DNA of 64,000 nucleotides from Vreelandella neptunia (GTDB taxonomy: Bacteria > Pseudomonadota > Gammaproteobacteria > Pseudomonadales > Halomonadaceae), in the NCBI RefSeq assembly GCF_034479615.1, contig NZ_CP140255.1:806001-870000 (forward strand), read 5' to 3'. Under the pieces are notes generated by a model that was not told the origin of the DNA, searched no databases, and saw only the letters and a list, made by a program, of their open reading frames with translations. Each line of letters starts with the position of its first letter. Within the stretch, counting starts at the first letter, position 1. Positions 26,966 to 35,342 of the stretch are shown here, in pieces. Made by a program: the position numbers and the translations under genes.

Positions 26966-27910
26966 ATGATACTGAAGAGCGATTCTATGGTTTACAGCAA
27001 TATCGCCGAATGCTTATACCAACTCGCACCACACGAAGGGTATACCCAGTCGCTATTGGACGGCGTACGCTTTATGCGCTCTAACCGCCCGCTCAAAAAC
27101 ACCTCTGTGCTCTACGAGCCGAGTATCGTCATCATCTGCCAAGGCCGAAAGCGTGGCTATTTGGGTGATGAGGTGTATATCTACGATGCACAGCGCTATT
27201 TGGTGTTATCTGTGCCCCTGCCGTTTACTTCGGAAACAGAAGCCAGCCCTGACAAGCCAATGCTGGGTATTGCTATCCGCCTGGATGCGGTGGTAATCGC
27301 CGAGTTGGTGACGATGTTGGAGGCGTCAGGCGAGTATGGGTTTGAGGCGCCGCGCGGCATGCTTTCAAGCCCGCTGGAAGAGCCGCTGGCAGATGCGACA
27401 TTACGTTTACTGAGAGCCCTTTCTTCACCAACGGATGCGCATATTCTCGCCCCTTTTATCGTCAGGGAGATCTGCTACCGGGTATTGACGGGAGAGCAGG
27501 GCGGCAGTGTTCGAACAGCACTCTCCCATTATGGGCAATTTGGTAAAATTGCTAAAGCGCTCAACCGTATCCATGCTAACTATGCCGATGCGCTGGAAGT
27601 AGGCAGCCTGGCGAGTGAAGCCGGCATGAGTGCGCCCGCCTTTCACGTACACTTCAAGGCAATCACCCAGACCTCTCCTATCCAGTACATTAAATCCACC
27701 CGCTTGCACCATGCTCGGCTGTTAATGATACGTGATGGGTTAACGGCTGCCGCAGCCGCGAGCCGAGTGGGCTATGAAAGCCCCTCCCAGTTTAGTCGTG
27801 AATTCAAGCGCTTCTTTGGCCGCCCGCCAGCGGAGGAGGTACGCACCATGAAGGCAAGCCTTGATTTATTGCCGCCTACTCACTTGGTGGATATCGCTGT
27901 GCCACACTAA
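26966..27910 (+). CDS. AraC-family regulator with AraC_N domain
   Basis: 314 residues from the ATG at 26966 (alternatives: TTG 26927, ATG 26987). The N-terminal domain (EPSIVIICQGRKRGYLGDEVY, then RYLVLSVPLPFTSE) is the AraC_N type. The C-terminal double helix-turn-helix carries SLASEAGMSAPAFHVHFKAIT and ASRVGYESPSQFSREFKRFFGRPP. Divergent from the SDR/Atu4866 pair, which it presumably controls. Confidence 0.9.
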   Translation: MILKSDSMVYSNIAECLYQLAPHEGYTQSLLDGVRFMRSNRPLKNTSVLYEPSIVIICQGRKRGYLGDEVYIYDAQRYLVLSVPLPFTSETEASPDKPMLGIAIRLDAVVIAELVTMLEASGEYGFEAPRGMLSSPLEEPLADATLRLLRALSSPTDAHILAPFIVREICYRVLTGEQGGSVRTALSHYGQFGKIAKALNRIHANYADALEVGSLASEAGMSAPAFHVHFKAITQTSPIQYIKSTRLHHARLLMIRDGLTAAAAASRVGYESPSQFSREFKRFFGRPPAEEVRTMKASLDLLPPTHLVDIAVPH

Positions 27911-27967
27911 TAGAGTGTGATGTACGCTTATTAAATTAGACCTACCAACTTCTTCAAATCTGTAGAG

Positions 27968-29236
27968 ATGCAAATGACTCGTATATGGAAGGCCTATGCT
28001 CAGGCATCGTTGATTTTACGCGTCACTGTTGCGCTAGTACTGGGCGTTATCGTCGGGCTGATTGGCGGTGAAACAGTCGCTGTTTGGCTAGCGCCGTTGG
28101 GTGACCTGCTGCTACGGCTGCTTACTTTTCTGATTGTCCCCATTGTGCTGTTTACGCTGATGGTAGGGGTGAATCAGTCCCGGGAGGGAAGCGCTGGCCG
28201 CGTAGGCGGCAAGGTGTTTGGCTATTACCTTACCTCTTCTGCGCTGGCGATCATGGTGGGCTTAGCGGTTGCCACGCTGTTTAGCCCTGGCAGCGGTATG
28301 ACGTTGGATGAGAGCGCCAGTTTCTCGGTGCCCGAGAATCCCGGTGTTGTCGATACGCTGCTGAATATAGTGCCGGATAATATTATTGGTGCGTTTGCCG
28401 AACTCAACATGTTGGGCATTATTTTTACGGCGCTGGTGTTTGGCATCGCCCTGCTAAAAATGCGCCAGTCAGAGCGTCAGCATGCCATGGGGGAGCGTCT
28501 TTATGGGGTGATTGAAGCGCTAAACGAGGTCACTCTAAAAGTGATGTCGGGTGTATTGCACTACGTGCCTATCGGCGTGTTTGCGATTGTCGCCGAAACG
28601 GTGAGTCAGCAGGGGTTGGAAACGCTGCTCTCACTGGGCGATATGGTGGTTGTTCTGTATATCGCGCTGGCAACCCAACTGCTGATTTATTGCGTCATCA
28701 TGCGGCTGTTTGGCGTGAAGCTGCGCACCTTCTTCCGCGAGGCCCGTACGCCGATGGCCACGGCGTTTGCCACCCAAAGTAGCTCGGGTACGTTACCGCT
28801 AACGGTTAATGCTGCCCATCGCTTAGGAATTCCCAAAAGCATCTATGCTTTTAGTCTGCCGTTAGGGGCTACTTTAAATATGGATGGGGCGGCGATTCGT
28901 ATCGCCATCTCGTCGGTGTTTGCCGCCAACGTGATTGGTGCACCGCTGGATTTCATCAGCATGGTGCAAATCGTGTTGATCGGCACACTAGTGTCGGTGG
29001 GCACGGCTGGGGTGCCGGGGGCGGGAATCATAATGATTGCCACGGTGTTTGCTCAAGTGGGCTTGCCAATTGAAACCGTCGCGTTGCTCACCGCTATCGA
29101 TGCGCTGGTGGGAATGGGCTGTACGGCGCTGAACGTGACAGGCGACTTGGTCGGCACCTCTGTGATAGCCCGTAGTGAAGGCGAGGAGTTGCAAGAGGAG
29201 TTTGTCGAAGAAGCACCAGCGACGGTAAAGGGGTAA
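27968..29236 (+). CDS. Dicarboxylate/amino acid:cation symporter (DAACS family)
   Basis: 422-residue integral membrane symporter. The re-entrant hairpin carries the serine-rich motif ATQSSSGTLPLTVNAA, and the substrate/cation-binding helix has LPLGATLNMDGAAI; both are DAACS hallmarks (GltP, DctA, SstT). The C-terminal VGMGCTALNVTGDLVGTSVIAR also fits. It probably imports glutamate, aspartate or C4-dicarboxylates with Na+ or H+. The following deaminase gene starts 36 nt downstream and may be co-transcribed. Confidence 0.92.
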   Translation: MQMTRIWKAYAQASLILRVTVALVLGVIVGLIGGETVAVWLAPLGDLLLRLLTFLIVPIVLFTLMVGVNQSREGSAGRVGGKVFGYYLTSSALAIMVGLAVATLFSPGSGMTLDESASFSVPENPGVVDTLLNIVPDNIIGAFAELNMLGIIFTALVFGIALLKMRQSERQHAMGERLYGVIEALNEVTLKVMSGVLHYVPIGVFAIVAETVSQQGLETLLSLGDMVVVLYIALATQLLIYCVIMRLFGVKLRTFFREARTPMATAFATQSSSGTLPLTVNAAHRLGIPKSIYAFSLPLGATLNMDGAAIRIAISSVFAANVIGAPLDFISMVQIVLIGTLVSVGTAGVPGAGIIMIATVFAQVGLPIETVALLTAIDALVGMGCTALNVTGDLVGTSVIARSEGEELQEEFVEEAPATVKG

Positions 29237-29272
29237 AAACAGTAGGGCCATTGACGACTACAAGGAAAGCAC

Positions 29273-29764
29273 ATGTTGAATGATCGAGAACTCGCTTACT
29301 TAACGCGTGCCGTTGAGTTAGCCGAAGAAGCCCTTGAGGCGGGTGATGAACCTTTTGGTAGCGTACTGGTAAGTGCCGAAGGAGATATCTTGGCCGAAGA
29401 CCGTAACCGCATTGCCGGTGGGGATTCTACTCAGCACCCGGAGTTCTTCCTGGCGCGCTGGGCTGCTCAGAATATGACGCCGGAGGCGCGAGCAAAGGCG
29501 ACCGTTTACACTTCAGGCGAGCATTGCCCGATGTGTGCCGCTGCCCATGGCTGGGTAGGGCTAGGGCGAATTGTCTACGCCAGCTCGTCTGAACAGTTGG
29601 GTCGTTGGCTTGCAGATTTAGACGTGGCGCCTTCCCCAGTTGCGACCTTGCCTATTCAACAGATTGTGCCAGGGCTCAAGGTAGAAGGCCCGGTAGCTGA
29701 GCTGGATGAACGGGTTCACGCTTTGCATAAACGGCGCCATGCCAGCCCTACTTTAAAGGCCTAA
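29273..29764 (+). CDS. Nucleoside/cytidine-deaminase-fold protein
   Basis: 163 residues of the zinc-dependent deaminase superfamily. Motif 1 is HPEF instead of the usual HAE, and motif 2 is EHCPMCAAAHGW, with His in place of the Pro of PCxxC. The zinc ligands (His, two Cys) and the catalytic Glu are all present, so activity is expected; the substrate (guanine, cytosine, pterin or another base) cannot be read from sequence. It follows the symporter gene closely. Confidence 0.82.
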   Translation: MLNDRELAYLTRAVELAEEALEAGDEPFGSVLVSAEGDILAEDRNRIAGGDSTQHPEFFLARWAAQNMTPEARAKATVYTSGEHCPMCAAAHGWVGLGRIVYASSSEQLGRWLADLDVAPSPVATLPIQQIVPGLKVEGPVAELDERVHALHKRRHASPTLKA

Positions 29765-29768
29765 AAAA

Positions 29769-29794
29769 GCCGCCTAAGCGTTAGCTTAGGCGGC
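29769..29794 (-). terminator. Terminator between the deaminase and pmp3 genes
   Basis: GCCGCCTAAGC and GCTTAGGCGGC form an 11-bp perfect stem with loop GTTA. A run of six A on its left becomes a T-tract on the minus strand, so it ends leftward transcription from the Pmp3 gene and, lying 5 bp beyond the deaminase stop, may also act on that transcript. Confidence 0.8.
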
Positions 29795-29852
29795 GTCGTA
29801 TTCGCTAAACCTAGTTATTGAAGCCTAGTTATTAAAATCCAGCTATTAAAAC

Positions 29853-30026
29853 CTAGTGCTTCAATATCACATAAAACGCATGAATGATGCCCGGTACGAA
29901 GCCAAATAGCGTTAGAATAATATTCAGCCAGAAATGCCCTTTAAAACCGACCTCAAAAAATACGCCGAGTGGGGGAAGTATTACGGCAAAAATCATCTTG
30001 ATTGGATCAGTCGCTGTAAACGCCAT
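29853..30026 (-). CDS. YqaE/Pmp3-family membrane peptide
   Basis: 57 residues: MAFTATDPIKMIFAVILPPL, then GVFFEVGFKG and HFWLNIILTLFGFVPGIIHA, ending FYVILKH. Two membrane helices and the motifs PPLGVFFE and LTLFGFVPGIIHA are diagnostic of the Pmp3/YqaE family, small stress-induced proteins linked to membrane potential and salt stress. AGGAGG lies just upstream of the ATG (read on the minus strand). A CTTGTACAAG palindrome is 28 bp upstream. Between its stop and the terminator are three degenerate copies of CCTAGTTATTRAA. Confidence 0.9.
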   Translation of the reverse strand: MAFTATDPIKMIFAVILPPLGVFFEVGFKGHFWLNIILTLFGFVPGIIHAFYVILKH

Positions 30027-30053
30027 GAAGCCTCCTTTGCTTTCATTAGTGTA

Positions 30054-30065
30054 ACTTGTACAAGT
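30054..30065. promoter_or_regulatory. CTTGTACAAG palindrome upstream of the Pmp3 gene
   Basis: ACTTGTACAAGT is a perfect 12-bp palindrome, 28 bp upstream of the Pmp3-family start codon. Its 10-bp core is identical to that of the palindrome upstream of msrP (8393-8406), which suggests one regulator acting at both. Confidence 0.5.
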
Positions 30066-30180
30066 GTAGGCACGATCAACCTATTTATCCATGCCTTGGC
30101 GAACCCTTTGTGACTAGCCGAGTAGGCAATCGTTCAATTCCGCCATTTATTTCCGCTCTACGCTGTTTGGGAGGGACCCC

Positions 30181-32244
30181 GTGTTCATCAAAGTGCCATT
30201 AAAAGTAACCACCACGTCTTTTTGCTTATTAAGCTGTCTTGGCGCTGGTCAGAGTTGGGCTCAAGAGAGTTCGGTGAGTGATAGCACAATGGCCACACTT
30301 CAAGTGACGGCGCCACGATTATCGCGAGAGCTTTACGCCACGCCCGCTGCGGTTTCAACGCTCGACCGTGAGGCGATTGCTCAGGGGCAGCAGCGCACGC
30401 GTCTGGATGAGGCGTTAGTGCGCGTGCCTGGCATGTTTTTGCAGAACCGCGATAATTTCGCCCAAGGCCAGCGAATCTCTATTCGCGGTTTTGGCGCTCG
30501 GGCGCCGTTTGGCGTTCGCGGTATTACCGTCATGGTGGATGGCATTCCCTATACGCTACCCGATGGCCAAGCCCAGTTAGATGCCATTGATCTGGACAGC
30601 GCTGAGCGCATCGAAGTGATCCGCGGGCCCTCTTCGGTACTTTACGGCAACGCGGCGGGTGGGGTGATTGATATCACCACCGCCGATGGGCGCGATAACC
30701 CAGGCTCAAGCGTGCGCACCGAGGTGGGCAGCGATGGCTACCGTAAGGCAGTCGTACAAACCGGTGGAGCCCAGGGGGACTGGTCGCACCACGTCAGCTT
30801 CTCTGCTCTTAATGTGGATGGTTACCGGGAGCAGAGCTCTACAGAGAAATACCTGTTGAATGCCAAACTGCGCCGCGAATTAGGCAGCGATCGGGCGTTA
30901 ACCGCGATTATCAACCTGCTTGAAAACCCCCGTTCCGAAGACCCCGGCGCGCTGAACGCCGGTGAAGTGGCCCGTGGCCGCGATCAAGCGGCGCCGAACT
31001 CATTAGCGTTGGATGCCGGACAGAACGTAGATCAGCAGCTTATCGGGCTACAGTACGAAGATCTGTCTGCCGGCCCTGGAGCGCTCTATTTAAAAGGCTT
31101 TGTTGCCCAGCGCGATTTTGAGCAGCAGCTACCCTATGTGGGCGATAGCCGTATCGGCTACCAGCGTGACTATCTGGGCGCGAGCGCTGAGTATCACCAT
31201 GAAGTCAGCTTGGGCAGCCTGCCGCTGAGCTACATCACCGGTGTTGATGTGGCCCGCCAAGACGATGAGCGCTTTCGTAATGCGGTAAATGGCCAAGGTG
31301 TGGTCGGCGAGCAGTTGGCGGAAGAGACCCAGACGGCGACCTCCGTCGGGGTATTTGCCCAGGGCGATTTAGCGCTGACTGAGCAGGTAACGCTCTCGCT
31401 TGGCGCGCGCTTCGATAGCGTGGAGTTAGAGGTAGACGATCGTTACCTGAGCGATGGTGATCAGAGCGGTGAACAAACCTTCAATGAGTGGAGCGGTTCA
31501 GCGGGGCTTAGCTACCGTTACCGCCCTCAGCACCAGGTCTACGTGAATACCGGTACGGCGTTTGAAACGCCGACCTTCTCAGAGTTTGCCAATCCAGTGG
31601 GGGGCGGTTTCAACCCGTCCGTGTCGCCGCAAAAAGCCTGGAACCGTGAAGTTGGCGCGCGTGGCTACATTGCACCGCTTGCCATGGACTACGATTTAAC
31701 GCTGTTTTCGGTACGCGTGCGTGACGAGCTGGTGCCTTATGATGACGGCGGTCGCACCTTCTACCAAAACGCAGGCGATACCGACCGCGACGGCATTGAG
31801 CTGGCGCTGGGTTGGCAGCTTGCTGACCAGTGGCGGTTGGATAGTGCCCTGACGCTGGCAAGCTACGAGTTTGATCGATTTACTACACCGTCAGAGAGTT
31901 TTGGCGGTAACCGCATACCTGGCTTACCCGAGCAGACCTGGGTCAATCAGCTAACTTGGCAGGGCCTGGATGAGCGCTTTGCCACGCTGGAGACCCAGTA
32001 CGTAGGCGATATGGTGGCGGACAACGCCAATGAGACAGAAGTCGATAGCTATTGGCTGGTGAACCTGCGGGTGGGTGATGGTTGGCAGTTGGGAAGCGAT
32101 ACGCGGCTAAATGCGTATGTGGGCGTGCGCAATCTCTTAGATGAAGAGCACTACGCCAACGTGCGCTTGAACGGCACCTTTGGCCGTTTCTACGAACCTG
32201 CCCCGGGTCGCAGTGTTTATGGTGGCGTAGAAGTTAGTTTCTAA
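30181..32244 (+). CDS. TonB-dependent outer-membrane receptor, PqqU/YncD-like
   Basis: 687 residues, GTG start with GGGAGGGA upstream. A signal peptide ends at SWAQE. The plug domain carries PAAVSTLDREAI, ALVRVPGMFLQNRDNFAQ, SIRGFGARAPFGVRGI, VDGIPYTLPDGQAQ and VIRGPSSVLYGNAAGGV; a 22-strand-type barrel follows, ending FGRFYEPAPGR and a C-terminal Phe. These match E. coli YncD (PqqU), the PQQ receptor, block for block from memory. The convergent neighbour is a PQQ-dependent dehydrogenase, which supports PQQ as ligand. A terminator follows the REPIN downstream. Confidence 0.85.
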   Translation: MFIKVPLKVTTTSFCLLSCLGAGQSWAQESSVSDSTMATLQVTAPRLSRELYATPAAVSTLDREAIAQGQQRTRLDEALVRVPGMFLQNRDNFAQGQRISIRGFGARAPFGVRGITVMVDGIPYTLPDGQAQLDAIDLDSAERIEVIRGPSSVLYGNAAGGVIDITTADGRDNPGSSVRTEVGSDGYRKAVVQTGGAQGDWSHHVSFSALNVDGYREQSSTEKYLLNAKLRRELGSDRALTAIINLLENPRSEDPGALNAGEVARGRDQAAPNSLALDAGQNVDQQLIGLQYEDLSAGPGALYLKGFVAQRDFEQQLPYVGDSRIGYQRDYLGASAEYHHEVSLGSLPLSYITGVDVARQDDERFRNAVNGQGVVGEQLAEETQTATSVGVFAQGDLALTEQVTLSLGARFDSVELEVDDRYLSDGDQSGEQTFNEWSGSAGLSYRYRPQHQVYVNTGTAFETPTFSEFANPVGGGFNPSVSPQKAWNREVGARGYIAPLAMDYDLTLFSVRVRDELVPYDDGGRTFYQNAGDTDRDGIELALGWQLADQWRLDSALTLASYEFDRFTTPSESFGGNRIPGLPEQTWVNQLTWQGLDERFATLETQYVGDMVADNANETEVDSYWLVNLRVGDGWQLGSDTRLNAYVGVRNLLDEEHYANVRLNGTFGRFYEPAPGRSVYGGVEVSF

Positions 32245-32308
32245 GACTTTAAAACTGGCTCTTAGTCACTCAATGTTGAATTAACTCCACTAGGCGGAAA
32301 ACTAAACC

Positions 32309-32411
32309 TGTGGGAGGGAGCTTCAGCTCGCGAAGGGTGCCGCAGGCACCCCTTAGACTAAGCGGGCGGGCTATGAGCTCAAATATTCGCGAGCTGAAGC
32401 TCCCTCCCACA
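32309..32411. repeat. REPIN: two REP sequences in perfect inverted orientation
   Basis: Two 26-bp arms (32309-32334 and 32386-32411) are exact reverse complements; the left begins TGTGGGAGGGAGC and ends CAGCTCGCGAA. The 51-bp spacer contains GGGTGCC-GCA-GGCACCC. Each arm has the GTGGGAGG tail plus imperfect palindrome (GAGCTTCAGCTC) of REP elements, similar in form to Pseudomonas REPs. Such REPINs are moved by RAYT transposases, none of which is in this window. Confidence 0.88.
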
Positions 32412-32470
32412 ATACAGCGCATCCACTGAGGGTTGTTCTAGCGGCTCAGACATCCAGCGTCCAGATGTAG

Positions 32471-32506
32471 AACGGGCGGCGCTCTTGCTTGAGGCCGCCC
32501 GTTTTT
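32471..32506 (+). terminator. Terminator downstream of the PqqU-like gene
   Basis: AACGGGCGGC and GCCGCCCGTT form a 10-bp stem around a 13-nt loop, followed by TTTTT. It ends rightward transcription from the receptor gene, past the REPIN, and lies 28 bp from the stop of the convergent dehydrogenase gene. Confidence 0.85.
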
Positions 32507-32533
32507 CGTTACGTTAGTGGTGTGCTGGCGCTA

Positions 32534-35083
32534 TTAATCTTCCGGTAGCGCGTAGCCAATCACGTAATCGCCCATCTTGGTGCCAAAGGTGCCGTGGCCC
32601 CCCGCCGTGACGACCACGTACTGACGGCCATCTTGGCCGGTATAGGTCATTGGCGTGGCTTGGCCACCTGCTGGCAGGCGCGCTTTATACAGCTCCTCGC
32701 CGGTAGTGATGTCGTAACCACGCAGGTACTGATCCAGGGTGCCGCTTAAGAACGACACCCCGCCAGCAGTCGTCAGCGGGCCGCCTAGCGCAGGAACGCC
32801 GACGTTCAAGCCAATCGGTAGATCAAACGGCATGCTGTCACGGGTAGTGCCATTGCGGTGCTTCCACACCACTTCGTTACTTTGCAGGTCAATACCGGCT
32901 ACATCGCCCCAGGAGGGCGCTTGGCAGGGTAGGCCCAGTACCGAGAGCAACGGGCCAAGCTCAACGGCATAGGGGGCGCCTTCATTGGCTTGGAGTCCTT
33001 GTTCGCTGGCCGAGCCCTGGCCCTCTTCTACTTCTTCACGAGGGATTAGCGTGGATACAAACGCTAAATATTTAGCGCCGGTGAAGAGTGCTTGGCGTTC
33101 GGGATCAACGGCGACACCGCCCCAGTTCATCACGCCCACATTACCCGGATAAACAATGCTGCCTTCCAACGAAGGCGGAGTGTACTGGCCTTCATAGCGC
33201 AAAGAGTTGAACTGAATGCGGCACATCATTTGATCAAACGGCGAGGCGCCCCACATGTCGCGCTCGGTGAGCGGCGGTGGCAGCAGGTTAAGCGCTGAAC
33301 GCGGCTGAGTCTCGGCTGTCCAGTCGCCTTCCACGGCGCCCTGAGGTGCAGGCACCTCTTCAATGGGCACAATCGGCTCACCGGTTTCGCGGTTCAGTAC
33401 ATAGAGGCTGCCCTGCTTGGTCGGCTGAATAACCGCGGGCTGGGTGCCATCACTCGTGGCTAGGTCAATCAGTATAGGTTGCGCAGGTGAGTCCATATCC
33501 CAGAGGTCGTGGTGTACGAACTGGTAAACCCACTCAACCTGACCATCTTCCAGGTTGAGTGCCACTAGACCCGCGCTGTAGGTTTCATCGTTCTCGGTGC
33601 GGTCAGCGCCATACTGGTCAGGCGTGGCGTTGCCCATCGGCAGGTAAACCATACCCAGTTCTTCATCAACGCTGATCGGTGCCCACACATTAGGAGAGCC
33701 GCGGGTGTAGGTTTCGCCTTCTGGTAACGGGTCGGTGTTGTCAGGATTGCCGCTATCCCAGTTCCACACCAGCTCGCCGGTATGCACATCAAAGGCACGA
33801 ATAACGCCTGAGGGCTCGTCAATGGAGCTGTTGTCGGTGACATGGCCACCCAGAATGACCAGATTTTCGGTTACCGTCGCAGGGGAAGTGGAGTAGTAAC
33901 CGCCAGGTGAGAAATCGCCAATATTGTTGGTGAGATCAATTTCGCCGTTATTGCCAAAGTTAGCACACCGCTCACCCGTATCCGCATTTAGCGCAATCAA
34001 GCGGGCATCTGCCGTGGGCAGGTAGAGCCTGCGTGGGCACATGACGTCGGTCTCGCTGAGCATGGATTGCTGCGGGGCGCCGTTGTCTTCTTCAGCACCG
34101 AACAGTAGTGACAAGAAGGAGAGATCCAGGCTGAAAATATCGCTGTCATCGAAGATATCGAAAGAGAGTGCGGTAGCACTACTCGGCGCAGCGTCGCTGT
34201 TCGCCGCTTGGTCGTTAGGTGTGCTCTCAGCAGCTGAATAACTGGCCGCATCGTAATAAGCGAGGCCACGGCAGGTCATGTGCGCCCAGCCGGAGAAGTC
34301 ATCTGCACCCATGGTGCTGATTTCAGGGTCAAACGCCCACAGGGTTTCGCCGGTTTCAGGGGAGAGAGACATCGCCCGACTGTGAGAGGTACAGATATAC
34401 AGGCTGTCGTTCACTTTTAACGGGGTATTCTGGTTGGTGATCTCCGGGGGCGCATTCGGGCCCGCCTCATCACCGGTTTGAATGCGCCATACCTCTTCAA
34501 GCTCGCCGATGTTGTCCGGCGTGATCTGATCGAGCGAGGAGTAGTGGGTGCCCGCGTTGGTGCCGCCATAGGCAGGCCAGTCATCGCCCGCCACTTGGGC
34601 TGGGTTAACGCTATCGGCCGTTGATTGGTTATTAGTGGCTAGCGAGCCTTCGATAGTGCCGGGATCGTTAAACTGGCTGGCAATGGCCACGATAACGGCG
34701 GCAGCAATGCTGCCAACAAGCGCCAGGCTGCCGCCTTTTGAACGTAGTGGCTTACGCCACCAGGGCAGGAGCAGCAGAATACCTATTAAACAGAGAATGG
34801 CAACGCGGGGTACTAACTGCCACCAGTCGAGACCCACCTCCCACAGCGCCCACATTAATGTGGCAAAAAGAATCAGCGCGTAGAGCCACAGAGCGGCGCC
34901 TTTGCGCAGGGCAAATAGAACGCCGCAGGCAATAATACTAAGCCCGGCAATTAAGTAGTAGGCGCTGCCGCCTACGCTAACGAGCTTGCTGCCGCCAAAA
35001 GCAAGTACCAAGCCGATAATAGATAGTAGCAGGCCAACGATAATCGCTGGCCATTTACTGTGATCGCGCGTGCTTTCTTCCAT
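32534..35083 (-). CDS. gcd: Membrane-bound PQQ-dependent dehydrogenase (glucose/quinate/shikimate family)
   Basis: 849-residue quinoprotein that oxidises an aldose or polyol in the periplasm and feeds electrons to ubiquinone. Residues 1-145 hold five hydrophobic helices like E. coli Gcd; the rest is the eight-bladed PQQ propeller, with WPAYGGTNAGTHYSSLDQI at its start, PATVTENLVILGGHVTDN, VWAPISVDEELGMVYLPMGN and the C-terminal ATPMTYTGQDGRQYVVVTAGG. It exceeds E. coli Gcd (796) mostly through an acidic, low-complexity insert of about 55 residues (around residues 275-335). Convergent with the PqqU-like receptor; no PQQ synthesis genes are in the window. Confidence 0.93.
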   Translation of the reverse strand: MEESTRDHSKWPAIIVGLLLSIIGLVLAFGGSKLVSVGGSAYYLIAGLSIIACGVLFALRKGAALWLYALILFATLMWALWEVGLDWWQLVPRVAILCLIGILLLLPWWRKPLRSKGGSLALVGSIAAAVIVAIASQFNDPGTIEGSLATNNQSTADSVNPAQVAGDDWPAYGGTNAGTHYSSLDQITPDNIGELEEVWRIQTGDEAGPNAPPEITNQNTPLKVNDSLYICTSHSRAMSLSPETGETLWAFDPEISTMGADDFSGWAHMTCRGLAYYDAASYSAAESTPNDQAANSDAAPSSATALSFDIFDDSDIFSLDLSFLSLLFGAEEDNGAPQQSMLSETDVMCPRRLYLPTADARLIALNADTGERCANFGNNGEIDLTNNIGDFSPGGYYSTSPATVTENLVILGGHVTDNSSIDEPSGVIRAFDVHTGELVWNWDSGNPDNTDPLPEGETYTRGSPNVWAPISVDEELGMVYLPMGNATPDQYGADRTENDETYSAGLVALNLEDGQVEWVYQFVHHDLWDMDSPAQPILIDLATSDGTQPAVIQPTKQGSLYVLNRETGEPIVPIEEVPAPQGAVEGDWTAETQPRSALNLLPPPLTERDMWGASPFDQMMCRIQFNSLRYEGQYTPPSLEGSIVYPGNVGVMNWGGVAVDPERQALFTGAKYLAFVSTLIPREEVEEGQGSASEQGLQANEGAPYAVELGPLLSVLGLPCQAPSWGDVAGIDLQSNEVVWKHRNGTTRDSMPFDLPIGLNVGVPALGGPLTTAGGVSFLSGTLDQYLRGYDITTGEELYKARLPAGGQATPMTYTGQDGRQYVVVTAGGHGTFGTKMGDYVIGYALPED

Positions 35084-35180
35084 GAGATGTCCCCTAGTGA
35101 AGCGTACTTAATACGTTAATGCATGCCGCTTAAACCCTAAATTCCAGCAATAAGTGCCAAGCGACGAACCCACAACGCGC

Positions 35181-35211
35181 TTTAACCCATCGGCGGCGCC
35201 GATGGGTTAAA
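35181..35211. other. Strong hairpin between the curA-like and gcd genes
   Basis: TTTAACCCATCGGC and GCCGATGGGTTAAA form a perfect 14-bp stem with a 3-nt loop, 98 bp upstream of the gcd start. It lacks a proper T-tract. It may be a terminator for the upstream minus-strand gene or a leader structure of gcd. Confidence 0.55.
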
Positions 35212-35288
35212 ACACACCGCTATTATGAATGATTTTAATAATCAATTCGCTATTGGTCTAACGATTTGATGTTTTTTCTAAGGTGGGC

Positions 35289-35323
35289 ACCCTACCGCCA
35301 TATTGTTGACGTTGCGGTAGGGT
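35289..35323. other. Stem-loop just after the curA-like gene
   Basis: ACCCTACCGC and GCGGTAGGGT pair as a 10-bp stem around a 15-nt loop, starting 19 bp beyond the stop codon of the minus-strand reductase gene. It could be a terminator, but the minus strand continues with GCCCACC rather than T residues. Confidence 0.45.
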
Positions 35324-35342
35324 TGGCTCGAAGACGTGAGGG

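Noticed and set aside
29810..29852. Direct repeats of CCTAGTTATTRAA as a regulatory array or attachment site
   Set aside because: Only three short, degenerate units between a stop codon and a terminator, with no integrase nearby.
32309..32411. Possible CRISPR repeats
   Set aside because: Only two arms, in inverted and not direct orientation, with no regular spacers and no cas genes. This is a REPIN.
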